From Benincasa hispida (Eukaryota > Streptophyta > Magnoliopsida > Cucurbitales > Cucurbitaceae): a DNA stretch of 64,000 nucleotides. The stretch covers positions 95,812,444 to 95,876,443 of the forward strand of contig NC_052349.1 in NCBI RefSeq assembly GCF_009727055.1. Direction: 5' to 3'. Position 1 is the first letter of the stretch. Every line of letters starts with the position of its first letter. Both the position numbers and the translations under genes were made by a program. Under the pieces are notes generated by a model. The model saw only the letters and a list, made by a program, of their open reading frames with translations. It was not told the origin of the DNA and ran no database searches. Below, one piece after another: positions 49,905 through 61,722 of this stretch.

Positions 49905-50618
49905 TTAATTCTTCCCCCTTAATGCTAGAAAATTTATCTCATTAAAATGACAATCAACAAATCGTGTAGTAAATACATTACCCATCAAGGGTTCAAGATA
50001 TTTAATAATTAATATGGAATCATATCCAACATATATTCTCAACCTCCTTTGAGGACCCATCTTAGTACATTGTGGTAGAGCAATTGGAACATATACTGCA
50101 CATCCAAAAATTCTCATAAGGGAAATATTTGACCCATGACCATAAGCTAATTGTAATGGCAAGTATTTATGATAAACTATTGGCCTAATGTGTAAAGTGA
50201 CGCTGCATGCAAAATAGTATGTCCCCATACAAATGAAAGAAGCTTAGCTCTCACAAGTAATGATTTTGTAATTAATTGCAAACGTTTTATAAATGATTAT
50301 GCTAAACCATTTTGTGTATGAACGAGAGCTATTTGATGTACAACATTTATCCTAATTGACATACAATAATTATTAAAAGCTTGGGATGTACATTCACCAG
50401 TATTATCAAGACGAATGGTCTTAATTGTATAATCAGGAAATTATGCTCTTAACTTAATTATTTGAGCAAGTAATCTTGCAAATGCAAGATTTCAACTTGA
50501 TAATAAACACACATGTGACCATCTACTGGATGCATATATTAATACTATAAAATATCTAAATGGTCCACTTTGTGGGTTAATAGGTCCACATATATCACCA
50601 TGAATTCGTTCTAAAAAT
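49905..50618 (-). pseudogene. Copia integrase core, downstream of the insertion
   Basis: Directly after the inserted LTR the - strand resumes with LERIHGDICGPINPQSGPF, RYFIVLIYASSRWSHVCLLS, carrying the first catalytic Asp (HGDICGP). A later frame, 50228-49905, has LHIRPIVYHKYLPLQLAYG and VPIALPQCTKMGPQRRLRIY, the C-terminal integrase region. Stops break the frame between about 50490 and 50230. Confidence 0.82.
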
Positions 50619-53331
50619 TGTTGGGATTGGTGTCCTAATTCTCCCGAAGTCTCGTTGTTTGTAATGATACACATTGTTTTATGAATAAAATAACTGTTAT
50701 TTCATTCTGACATTTACTTATATTCAATAAACAAAGCTCCATGGTTATCTTATGTAAACTTAAGCATGTATATGCGATATACAAGTGGATCATGACTTAA
50801 GTGATAACCTAAATAGGTCTATAGTATAAGGATTAAGGTGGTATACCTGATCCTTGTGACACTACGGATACAACCCGCTTTGTAGAGGTTTGCAAGAGTT
50901 GTAAACTACTATAGATGGTAGATCCTGACCATTCATATGGAGATGTCCGAGCGGGCGTGTCCTATACAAAGGACCACGAGATAACTAGACTCTATATATA
51001 ATGTCGTTGATACTAGAGATTTACATCTCACCTAGACGACCATAGGTGACACGACCTCAATCTTGAGTGTTTTGGGAACTCCTACCTTTGAGGGCGGTAC
51101 TTTGATTAGTATGGGTGAGAGTGACGAAATTGCCAACTCAACATGCCTATCTTTTTGGGAACTTGTCTGATCTGGGAGCTGGGAACTCAATACACAAGAT
51201 GAAATTCACTCCTTTCCTAAAGTAGGAATAAGTAGAGAGATTGCTCCCTTAGGGGCTGATTCCGGGGCTTGAACATAATGGCCACAAATTTTCTTTGGAA
51301 GAAAGGACTCAGTCATAGTAGGACTATGACTTATGTTCATTAGAGGGATCGGTGGTACTTAAAGAGTTAGATGTAACTCCAAGAGCATAACGGTTATTGG
51401 CCGAGCTGTACTTACGAGCGATCTATGAAGGGTTATTGCACTGTTGATTGGTTAAGATAGACACATAATATATCTGTGGTAAGGAGAGTTCAGCTGTCAA
51501 TCTTTAGTGGAGTGCCTGGTAGTTAACGGATGGTGGATCCCATGACTAAAGAGTTTAGTCAGTTATTCATGTACCGTTGGAGCTTCGAGCTACAGGTCCA
51601 TAAGGTTCCCTTGGTAGCTCAATGGATTCAGTTAAAGACCAGTGTTTGGGTTAATTTGAAATGTTCAAATTGACAAGAGGAAGTTCGATTATATATGATA
51701 TAATTGGACTGGTTAATTATATATGATATAATTGGCTGAATGTATGAGATACATTATTTTGGAGGAAATTAGATATAAATATGATTTATATCAAGTAGAG
51801 GAGAAAATACTATAGTAAATATGTGATATCAAACTACAGGTTAAAAATATAATATGATTATATTTATTAATATTTTAGTTGGTTAATTATATGATAATTA
51901 ACCCAAAAATCACGTTTGGATGTGGGTTAGTGGGGCAGCGTCGTTTATTGTAACCGATGAATTAAAATGAAAATAGTTTTCATTTTGAATTGTCCGTCCG
52001 ACAAAAAGAAAAATAGATCGCACTGATGAAAAGTAATCGATCGCTTAAGTATTTCAAGAGCCTATATGATAGCCACTATTCGCCTAAACGATTGTACACC
52101 TCGCGCCTAAACGATCGCACACTAGTTCCTACACGATCAGATAGCTTCCCTAAATGATCGTAGTGTGTGTCGAGTTTGCTAAACAATCGTATACCATTTC
52201 CTAAACGATCGTTCTGTAAAACCTATATGATCGTATAGTTTATCCTAAACGATAAGCATCGTGCTATGCGATAGCGCCTTTTTCCCTCCCACTTGCTTAT
52301 CGCCTACATGATATGGTCTTCCTCCTTCCTCTATCAAATTCACCAAAGACCACGCTTTGAGAATACCTGGGGCTCTTTTCTGGTGGTGTCGTCCCCGTTG
52401 CGTTCATGAGTTCACGGTTGTTCGTGTTGCTTCAGTCAATGCATCTGTTCGGGTGTTGGTTGATCGGGTAGAGATTTTCGCTGCATTGAGTTTCGAAGAT
52501 TGAAGATTATCTTCAACTGGTATTATAACTCTCTCCCTTATTTATTTTTGTTCAAAGCTTGTCGTTAATTAAGATTTGTTTGCATAACTGTGCGTTTGAA
52601 TGTATATTGTTGTATTTTGGTCATTGTTAAATTGGAGCGATCTGAACACGCTCATGGAACTCTTCGGTAAGAGATCCTTCAAATAGGATTTACTAAGCGA
52701 TAGCTTGGAGTAAGGTAAACGATTGTGGAGTGTTAGTAGGCGATAGACACTCAACTAAGCGATAAGCTAAACGATCGCATAGCTTTTGCTAGATGATCGC
52801 TTAGCTTTTCCTAAACGATTGGGCATCGACCTATACGATAGGTTCTGCTATCTCCTACTTACTCAATTATTTATACGATTGTGTTTCCTCCGGTCTTCTG
52901 CCTCAAACCAAGTCCACACAGAGCCACCCTCTCGATTCTCACACCGAGAATACCAAGGTAGCCTTCTTGATGGTGCCATACTCAACTCGACACTATCGAG
53001 GTTCTGTGGAGGCCGTTCGTGTTTTTTGGGGCGTTCGTGACCTAGGCGATCGCTAAGTTCAAGTGCGCGGTGTTCGTGTTGTGTAGCGGTCGTGTTTGAC
53101 AAACGCTCGTTGTTGCTGTGATCGAGCGTTCGTGATTAAGGAGCATTGTGATGAGTTTGCAAAAGTGTATAGCGTTTGTCCTTGATCTTTTGTTTATCAT
53201 GCTGTAATTTCTGTAATTAATGCATAATCGTATATTTATGTTTGAGATTGTAATTGTAAAGTTCATATACGATTGTAATTTGGAATAATCTTTCCACTGC
53301 TCATGGAAATCCTTTTGTTCGATTTCCTTAA
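50619..53331 (+). mobile_element. Solo-like long copia LTR inserted in the integrase gene
   Basis: The block starts TGTTGGGATTGGTGTCC, identical to the start of the LTR at 4000 (inverse strand). It interrupts the integrase codons between SPTFF and LERIHG. AAAAT precedes it (50614-50618) and follows it (53332-53336), a plausible 5-bp target duplication. The last 650 bp (about 52690-53331) repeat, in diverged form, the CGATCG-type array and LTR tail at 52080-52682. The terminal CA is not obvious, so the right edge is less sure. No coding sequence lies inside; the ORFs are chance frames. Confidence 0.72.
52080..52300 (+). repeat. CTAAACGATCG-type degenerate repeat array
   Basis: At least eight copies of a core near CTAAACGATCG occur at about 20-30 bp spacing, alternating with TAG/CAC-type spacers. 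Similar arrays lie at 270-460 and 52690-52870. Confidence 0.7.
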
Positions 53332-53335
53332 AAAA

Positions 53336-53960
53336 TGTAGGTGATTCAATTTCCACTTTACCTAGTGATAGTCTAATTATCAATTTTTCTTGAGAGAAAA
53401 TATCACATGATAATTCATTAGATTGAAGAATCTTCTTGCTCTTCAATGGATGTCCATTTGAATTTTCAATAATTCTTCTCATCATTATAGATTCTGGATG
53501 ACCCAATCAGTCATGTCAAATTATAAATATGTATGGATTCACAAACTTCAGGTTCATTGTTGCATGTATTTCAATTACTTGTATATGAGTATAATATAAT
53601 CCAGAAGATAAAACAGACAACTCTTCTAATATATGTTTTTCATTTGAGATAGTGGATATGATATATAGATATTCTACATTATTCTTACTATCAGTCTCAA
53701 TATGAAAGCCGTTGCAACGTATATCTTTACAATTTAGAAGATTTCTCTTTGATTGACCAGAGAACAATGCATTATCAATTGTAAATTTTGTTCCTCTAGG
53801 CAAAATAGTATTTACTTTTCCAAAACCTTCTATCAGATTTGCAGAACCTGATATCGTATTGATTTTTGCTTCCAATATTGTCAGTTTGGAAAAATATTTT
53901 TTTAGTAAGTATTGTATGTGCAGTTGAACTGTCTGCTAAACATAGATCTTCTTTGCTCAT
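53336..53960 (-). pseudogene. Copia protease end and integrase N-terminus
   Basis: The - strand reads LCLADSSTAHTILTKK at about 53960-53915, in which DSST replaces the usual D(S/T)GT active site. Then come NLIEGFGKVNTILPRGTKF and NLLNCKDIRCNGFHIETDS. The integrase zinc region follows (LGHPESIMMRRIIENSNGH, then LSCDIFSQEKLIIR, where the second Cys of the usual CxxC is Phe/Ser). The gene breaks at SPTFF where the long LTR is inserted. One stop separates the protease and integrase frames. Confidence 0.82.
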
Positions 53961-54097
53961 TTTTTAAATACCCAACTTATGAAAATGATCCATGTTTCTT
54001 CATTAAAAGAAAACAATTATAATAAGAAAAACAACACTTAAAATATACAAAAGTTACTAAAAATATATGAAGATGGATTAAAAAAAACAACATTAAT

Positions 54098-55107
54098 CTA
54101 GATATTCTCAAAGTCAAAAGAAACATTTGATGTTCCGTCAACTGTGCCAATTTTCTCTTCAGGAGATTCAAAGAAGTCTGTCACATCCAAATTTGTCAGG
54201 TAGGATGGGTCAAATATGTCATTATTTTGGTATGCAAAATTTGCTTCCATATTTTTCTCTTTTTCCATCCAGTAGAGGTCAACTAAATGTTTTGACGTAC
54301 GCCAGGTACATGACCATTGGAAGCATTTATTTTCAGCACTCTTTGAACTTTTATTTTGTGGATTTTTTCCTTTGTGATCATCATTTTGCATGGTTCTTCT
54401 GAAATTTGAATGATTAGAGCGACCGCCATGAAAATAATAATTATTTCTTCCTCTACCACGGTCATGACCTTGACCACGACCTCGACTATGATTATTAACA
54501 TTCACAACATTTACTTTAAGGAGTGGCGTTGTTCTGGTTGGTCGAGATTCATGACTTTTCACTAATAATTCATTATTTTGTTCGGCCACAAGAAGACATG
54601 AAATTAATTCATAATATTGTTTAAAACCTTCCTCTCGATATTGCTGCTGCAGGAGCATATTCGAGACATGAAATGTAGAAAATGTCTTATCTAACATATA
54701 AAAATAAATAATTTTCTCTCTGCATAATAACAATTTCGAACTGATTTTAAATAAGCGGAGTTGTAACCACTTACTGATTTGAAATCTTGTAGCCTCAAGT
54801 GCATCACTCATAACGAGCTTTAGGAAGAATAACTGTTTTTTTTATGATCATACATCTATTTCAAATTTTTCCACAAGATACGAGGATCTTTTATTGTAAG
54901 ATACTCCATTTTCAATCCTTCGTGGATATGATGACGAAGGAAAATCATAGCTTTTGCTTTGTCCTGACTGGATGTCATATTTCCTTCTTTTATAGTCTCC
55001 CTAAGATTCATAGCATCCAGGTGGATTTCGACATCAAGTATCCATGACAAATAATTATTGTCGTTAATATCAAGGGCGACAAATTCTAATTTTGTGAGAT
55101 TTGTCAT
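54098..55107 (-). pseudogene. Copia gag
   Basis: Frame 55107-54856 starts MTNLTKLEFVALDINDNNYL, the usual copia gag opening, and continues WILDVEIHLDAMNLRETIKE. After a shift, frame 54811-54098 carries the capsid remainder and an arginine/glycine-rich stretch (GRGQGHDRGRGRNNYYF). A cysteine region follows in which the CCHC knuckle is scrambled (KCFQWSCTWRTSKH). An acidic tail leads to the protease. The start codon lies 47 bp inside the 5' LTR. Confidence 0.85.
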
Positions 55108-55153
55108 GACAACACTTTAGCGGGGAAAATGAGAGGAGCTCGTGCTGATAACG

Positions 55154-55500
55154 TGTTTTGAATTTGAGGAGTACAATGGGAACACGGATGGTAATAAAAT
55201 ATAATATTAAAAAATAAATATTAAAATAAATAAAAATAAAAATAAAATAACAAAATAAGAAAGCAGCAAATTCTCAAATTTCTCCACTTTTTCTAATTTG
55301 TATGAAATTTGCCCAATGTATGTGTGATTTTAAGATCCACCAAATGCAAGTATTTATAAGCAAAGTGGTAAATAAGATGTGGACTTATATGGACACCAAA
55401 CAAGAATAATTACAAGGTACATGGACAATATGAAGGGTGACACATGACTTTTGGGACACTAAGCAATGGACATCTATTTATTATTATAATATTCATAATA
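55154..55500 (-). repeat. 5' LTR of the copia element
   Basis: The 347-bp copy pairs with 47316-47634. On the + strand it starts TGTTTTGAATTTGAGG and ends ATATTCATAATA. Confidence 0.85.
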
Positions 55501-55590
55501 ATTATCTATTTCATCCCTAATATATAGCGTTTTCGTTTTTTATTTTTTGTTTTTATTTTTCATTTTTCAAGAATTTTGATTTGTTTAGAT

Positions 55591-56505
55591 CCTGTTTAAT
55601 AACGTTTTTTTTCCTATTTTATTTTCATAAAAACAAAAAATAGGAATATGAATATAATCTTGATTGATAAATATTTATTTTTTTCCAGTTACAATTTTTT
55701 TTTCTTATTTTATAGTTTAAATATAATTTAATTATATAAAATAAATTAAAATATAAACAATAATTATAAAAAGTTTACATTATCAACTTCAAATAAGTCA
55801 TGATGCAAAATTAACAATAACAATACAGTTATTGTTACAGTCCTTCCAAATGTTGCTAAAATTTGATTTGCAATATTATTTTCACTCGAGTTATTCGTCT
55901 TAAATGATATCAACCTAAATCCAACTAATTTATGTTATAATGTAAATGTCGTGGTTGTAAAATACTAAAGAGAAGCAAAGTGAATGTTTTAGTGAACAAA
56001 ATTTATATATGGTAAAATTCTAACCGGTTTCAAATGTATTAAAAATAAAAATTTGAAATAAAAAAATATAAAAACATGCATATTACAAAATTAAAAAAAT
56101 ATTTAAATATACGTATTAAAATTTTGAAAATTTTGAAATAACAATTAAAATATATATAAAACTAAATATTAGAATTTTAAAATTCAAAAAACAAGAAATA
56201 AAACAAATACAAATTAAACAAATATATTAACAAAAAGATCAAATGAACTTACCTGAGAATCCGAACCCAAAACCTGAAGCAAAAGGAAACTATACATGCT
56301 TGGCTGCCAACAAAGCAACATTAGCATTAAGAAAAACAGAAGGGAAAGAAACTACTTTTCCTAATTTCACATTTGACTTCGTTTTTAGAAATGTTTATTG
56401 AATTTCGAAACAAAAAATAAGAAATATTATCAAATAAATCAATTTCTTGAAAAATGAAAAACATAAATAAATAAAAAACAATAAATGAAAATATTATCAA
56501 ATTGG
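55591..56505. mobile_element. Non-autonomous TIR element, same family as in the CRT3 intron
   Basis: The left end CCTGTTTAATAACGTT and the inverse of the right end (CCAATTTGATAATATT) are imperfect inverted repeats. The interior shares ATGTTGCTAAA, GTCGTGGTTGTAAAA and ATATAATTTAA-type blocks with 36325-37504. It is AT-rich and non-coding. Confidence 0.6.
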
Positions 56506-57250
56506 CATTTAATAATTGTTCTGTTCCTTGTTTTTCTTATTTTTAAATTTTTAGAAACATTTATATATTAAAAAGGCTAAATTTGAGAACATTTCTAAAA
56601 GTAGTTTCTCCTCCTTTCATTTATATTTTATATATTATAGTTTCATATATAGATCATATCAACCTTTGCCCTATTGGTATTCATGTGTCATTTAAATCGT
56701 TTTATATCACCCGATCATATGTTTGGATCTCGGCTACAATATTTGACCTTTTCGTTTTTTATGTTTATTTGTTTTATATCTTAATTTTGTTATATTTATA
56801 TATTAGTTTAATTTTAAATATTAAATTTTATTTTAATATTATTTTAATTTTTAATTTTTAAATTTTCAATAGGTATATTTAAACATTTTAATTTTTAATT
56901 CTAGATTTTACAATTTACGTGTTTATATATTATTTTAATTTTGAATTTTTATTTTTAGTACATTCAAACCAGTTATAATCTTATAATGTATAAATTTTGT
57001 TCACTAAACATCTTTACTCTAATATTTTACAGTCGTGATGTTTACATAATAATATAATTGAGTTGGATTTGAGTCAACATATTTTAGATGAATGACTCAA
57101 GTGAGTTACATTATTTCAGATCAAATTTGAGCAACATTTAAATGATGTAACAATTGTATTATTGTTATTAAATTTACATTGGGACTTATTTGTATTTGAT
57201 AATGTAATTTTTTTATAATAAATTTTTATATTTTAATGCATATATATAAA
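56506..57250. mobile_element. Partial inverted copy of the same TIR family
   Basis: The text reads as the inverse of the neighbour: ATTTTGTTCACTAAACAT, GTCGTGATGTTTACATAATA and GAGCAACATTTAAATGATG. It lies head to head with 55591-56505. The outer end is not clear. The ORF at 56583-56861 is a chance AT-rich frame. Confidence 0.5.
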
Positions 57251-57332
57251 CAACCCTAAAATTACTTTTGTTTGATATTATTCTCATTACTTTTATATTT
57301 GATAATATATATATTTTTTTATTCTTTTAACA

Positions 57333-57681
57333 ACCCTAAAATAAACCATCTTATTACTTTTGTTTTTTATAGTGATAATAATATTAGTAATTTTTTAACA
57401 ATATAAACAATAATGTTATTTTGATTAAGAAATTTCTTTGATTAATTTGATATACTAAATATTAATTTTAATAATATTCAATTTGTTTAATTCCAAATCA
57501 TTGTTACCTAAAATCAACCATCTCATTAATCTCGTGTTTTATTTTAATGGTAATATTACTAACTTTTTAACAGTATAAACAATAATGTTACTTTGAGATT
57601 AAGAAATTTATATGATTGATTTAATATGCTCAATATTATTTTTAACAGTATTCAATTAGTTTAATTCCAAATTATTGTTTT
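57333..57681 (+). repeat. Tandem duplication of about 175 bp
   Basis: Unit 1 (57333-57505) and unit 2 (57506-57681) share CATCT(T/C)ATTA, ATAAACAATAATGTTA, TTGATTTAATAT-like text and GTTTAATTCCAAAT(C/T)ATTG in the same order, with scattered differences. There is no coding potential. Confidence 0.75.
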
Positions 57682-57860
57682 TGTTGAAAGTTGTTAGAAA
57701 CTTATGCAAAAATATAGATATTAACTTCCGACTATTGTAAATAATATTCAAGGTTCTTTAGGATGTGTTGTAGCCGCAAGTGCATTTTCTTGTTTGAATT
57801 TGATTATATGTACAATTTTCTTCATTCATGACTAGAAGAAGATACTCTATTATGCCTAGA

Positions 57861-59875
57861 TCAATCATATTGAGTCACATAGTGTCCACGATTGCCACAA
57901 CCTCTTACACTTGATGGTCGACCCTCCTCGGTAAAGTGTATACCCTCACCACGATATCTGTACGTCACGTACTGGTCATAGACATCTGGACAGACATGTG
58001 AAGTTTGTCCTTCTTTCATACTTAGCGTACTAAGGGTTGTTGGAAAGAATTCAAATGTTGAGGGATAGGATATCATGGAAGTACGTGTAAAGTGATAGAG
58101 GGGGGTTGTTGGATACTCATTATAAACATTAGATCGAATAGGAACATCTTGATGTCTTGCTAGATCACCTTGTTCTTCCACTGGGGCATCACCATCGAAA
58201 TAGTGTACTCGATATATAGAGGTGAGTTACGCAAGGCCCTTAGACCAGATAATGACATATTTGGTAAACCAGCCTGAAAAATAAATGAATAACAAGTTAA
58301 TGACTTTTAAATTTATTTTTTTATGCAATTGAGCAATAAAATTAAACAATCATAGTAAACAATAAACTCATACCAACAAGTGATAAGATGCTCCTGCTTT
58401 CGTTATGTATCGCTTGCTGAATACCATTTAATATATCTAGGCTCAGTATCTATATGTTGTTAATGGGGGTCCATTAATAACCAAACTTTGACAATTTTTT
58501 CAAATTGAAATTTGAGGAGCCAAATATGCAATCCAGTCTCACTCATGCCTGCCTCTTAGATCATGTGAATGGAGTCAGGAGTCTGTATTGCAAGGTTGAG
58601 GAATTTGTTGCAACATCCCAAATTGACGCATCACACGATCTGGGTGATGCCACTCCACAACAAAAAAGTATATGAGTGGACATCTGGATGTCTATATCTC
58701 ATTACCATCGAGACAATATGCCGGCAATAATTGGATGAGATGATCGTATGGCTCCCAAATAATCTGCATGCATATGTGTCAAAATATGAATGAATCAGAA
58801 GATTGAAACATTATCAATATATAATATATGAATAATATAATATTACCTGGCTAGGCATATGTGTATCCAATATGTATCTATACTGCAGTAGAACATGCAT
58901 CGGTGCTCTAATTATAGAATAGTTGTCATTCCATCTACAACAATCACAAGTTGAATTTTAGTTATTAGTATTTTATAATGAACACAACAATAATGAGGTA
59001 AAAATGCTTACTGTACTGTAAGTGGTCTTTCACCCAAGTTGTTCTCATATCGATGGAGTCTTCGAGGCGCTAAAAGAGGAAATCGATCCCATGCCCAAAT
59101 CTACAGCAATAGAAGTGAGCTTGCAATGTCTTTGCCATCTATAACTGCATCCTTGCATAGTTGCCTATATAACTATGCAAGACATCCAACCCCCCAACTG
59201 TACGTCCTAACAATATTAAAATCTATTAAGAGAGGAAGATACATTAGGTGCACTCTGCTGTTGGATTTGTCAGGAAATACCAATCCTTCAATCAAGGTGA
59301 GAATATATGCTCGAGCATATTGTTGAAGTTCCTCTTCATTTGCATTATTTGGTATATGGGAAAAGTTGTTGAATTGATCAGCTAACCATGGCAGGCTAAG
59401 ATGACCTCTCTTAAGACGTCATTCGTTGTTACGCCTAAAAGAATGACACAAAGTTTTTCCCAATCATAATTTAGTGACCCGATCAATGGTCTTCCATTAA
59501 TCGGGAGTCCAAATTGGATAGCTACAGCTTGCAGTGTAATCGTACACTCTCCATGCAACATGTGGAAAGTGTGGAAAGTGTGTGTCTTCTGTCGCCATTG
59601 TTCCACTAATGGCGTTATCAGATGCCAGTCTAGTTATATAAATTTGATACAGGAGACTCCATAGAATCCTGTAGCTCATAGATACTTCAATATACGAGGG
59701 ATCTGGGTCTTCCTGCCTTCGAATAATAGCATCTCATCATCGACAATGCATAACATCAATATACTCGTCTTCCCAAACAACTTCGGATCTATGGCTGCGT
59801 TGTAAGTACAAAATCGAGTCATCGTATTGCCCTGTGGTAACATCCGCGTCCATCTGATCCTATAAAAATAATATT
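57861..59875 (-). pseudogene. Plant mobile domain (PMD) region, decayed
   Basis: The - strand carries the aminotransferase-like plant mobile domain. Pieces are TRFCTYNAAIDPKLFGKTS near 59800, then PLVEQWRQKTHTFH, GECTITLQAVAIQFGLPING, RPLIGSLNYDWEKLCVILLG (59606-59382). After stops there are HAQIYS- and ARMQL-region remnants and RAPMHVLLQYRYILDTHMPS near 58900. The last open frame (58181-57861) ends RPSSVRGCGNRGHYVTQYD, like the tails of such proteins. PMD occurs both in host proteins such as MAIN and in transposons. The setting next to MULE transposase suggests a transposon copy. Confidence 0.75.
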
Positions 59876-61620
59876 AAATTTAACTTAAATATTTACTAAA
59901 AATCAATGTGATTACAATCAATAAGGAATACACCCTTCGTTGTTATGGTTACAAAAAAATTTACAAGAACGAGTCAATAAATAAATAAGTAAAAAAAGTT
60001 ACAATCAATAAAGACAATTACAATCCAATGACTAAGTCGCATCGCGAGCTTAACTGAGACAATTTTGTCTATTATGCCCTTCTTGCCTGCAAATTGTGCA
60101 ACATATCTTGTAACGTCATCTCCAATCCATCTCGTTTTGCATGCGAGAAGTACACAGTCTGCCAACTTTTCCAACTTGTGATTCGTCCGGATAAATAGTG
60201 GGAAAGTTAGGATCAGGCCAACATTTTTTTATTGGGGATGGACTCAAATTGGGGTGAATAACAGGCTAGATAAGTGGAAATTTTGTAATAGTCTTCAATG
60301 TAGTAAAATTAGTCTAACCCAATGATCTTACACGTAGCCATAACGTGAGAACAAAGGATTCCATAACTCTGTCACTTATTGCATGTGCATGTTTTTTCAC
60401 TTAACTTTATTCGGTGTGTGGTTCCACCCTTCAGTTTTATTGAGTTGATTGAGATGGTGATGTCACAAACCCTGTTCGATGGTCAAATATGTTAACAAAA
60501 GGTTTAGTTGTACATTGTTCCTAATGAGTTATTTTCTTTACTACATACCTATGACAAATATGACAATTACTTAGAATACCTCTATAGTTAGTATAAAAAC
60601 GTGGGATAACTAAGATGTGAATAATTTACCTTGTGAAACACTCTCCAGATTCAAGAGCAATCTCTATTTCTACACAACAAGCAGCGAAATAAGCAGTAGT
60701 TCGATAGAATGTTGCTTGAACTAGGGCAGTAATAGGTAGCTTTCTGGCTCTTTTCAAAACAACATTTGTACTTTCAGCCACATTTATGGTTAGCCATCCA
60801 TAACGATGACCACCATCATGTGACTGTGTCCACTACTTAGGATCTATAGAAGCAAAATATCATAAGCAATTAGGGTTTGCTGTTCTAAGTTCAACCATAC
60901 AGTCATTAAACTTTCGTTGATCCTACACTATACAACAAGCTCTTCAATAGACTATTTTTATACTTGTCATTAAAATTACTCGCCACATGTCGCAAGCAGA
61001 ATCTGTGATGTATTCCTACCCAATCGTTGTTAGAGTTTCTGACGGTAGATATAATGACTTTGTGACTATATGAAATTAGACATATTCCCTCCCTTCCATG
61101 CACCACATGATCCCATAAATTTCTTAAAAACCAGCCCATGAATCAGCACTTTCCTCTGGTACAATAACGTATGCAATTGAATAGACGTGGCCATTTGCAT
61201 TGATTGAGGTAGCTATCAATAATGTTCCTTCATACATTCCATATAAATGGGTTCCATCAATTTGAAGTAGCGGCTTGCAATGCTTGAACCCTCAATAATA
61301 GGTCCAAATGACCAAAACACGCTATTGAACAAGACAATCTTATCATCACAATCCACCTTATTTAGCCTCAAATAGATAACTGTACCAAGGTTTGAGGTTT
61401 GTAAGATATTCATCCATCTAGGTAGCAAATTGTACGATTCGATCTAATCTTCGAATATCTTAGCAATTGCTTTTTTTCTTCCATTTCACACTTTCCAGTA
61501 ACTAACAGAATAATCATATTTTTTTCAAGATAATATCTTGTAATGTTTTGACATCAACAGACACATTTTTTTAAACTATGCTACTTACCTTAGATGCAAT
61601 TAGATTTGAGTCCAATTAAT
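59876..61620 (-). pseudogene. Mutator-like (MULE) transposase, decayed
   Basis: In - strand order: YDYSVSYWKVWNGRKKAIAK near 61500 (N-terminal DNA-binding lead-in), LLPRWMNILQTSNLGTVIYL (61430 down), FKLMEPIYMECMKEHY where the DGT(H/F) core of the first catalytic Asp has become EPI, GWFLRNLWDHVVHGREG (61139 down), HHRFCLRHVASNFNDKYKN. Near 60120-60060 there is a zinc knuckle reading CCTICRQEGHNRQNC, normal for MULE C-termini. The frame is broken many times. The PMD region follows at once in the same direction. The missing first Asp alone would make it inactive. Confidence 0.8.
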
Positions 61621-61722
61621 TGTGATCCTGACTCAGTCTTGCATACACACAGGAATGAGGGCCATTATACTGAGTAATATCATATTTACTGTGTTTTTTT
61701 ACTGCAGACAACGTGAAGTCTC

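Larger units (their letters stand above)
47316..55500 (-). mobile_element. Ty1/copia LTR retrotransposon with a nested LTR insertion
   Basis: The element reads on the - strand: 5' LTR 55500-55154, gag, protease, integrase (interrupted by 53331-50619), reverse transcriptase, RNase H, polypurine tract, 3' LTR 47634-47316. The flanks are ATTAT at 47311-47315 and 55501-55505, a plausible 5-bp target duplication in AT-rich DNA. Next to the 3' LTR the - strand reads TAAGGGGGAG, the polypurine tract. Next to the 5' LTR it reads TTATCAGCACGAGC, the primer-binding region. All genes are frameshifted. Confidence 0.88.
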
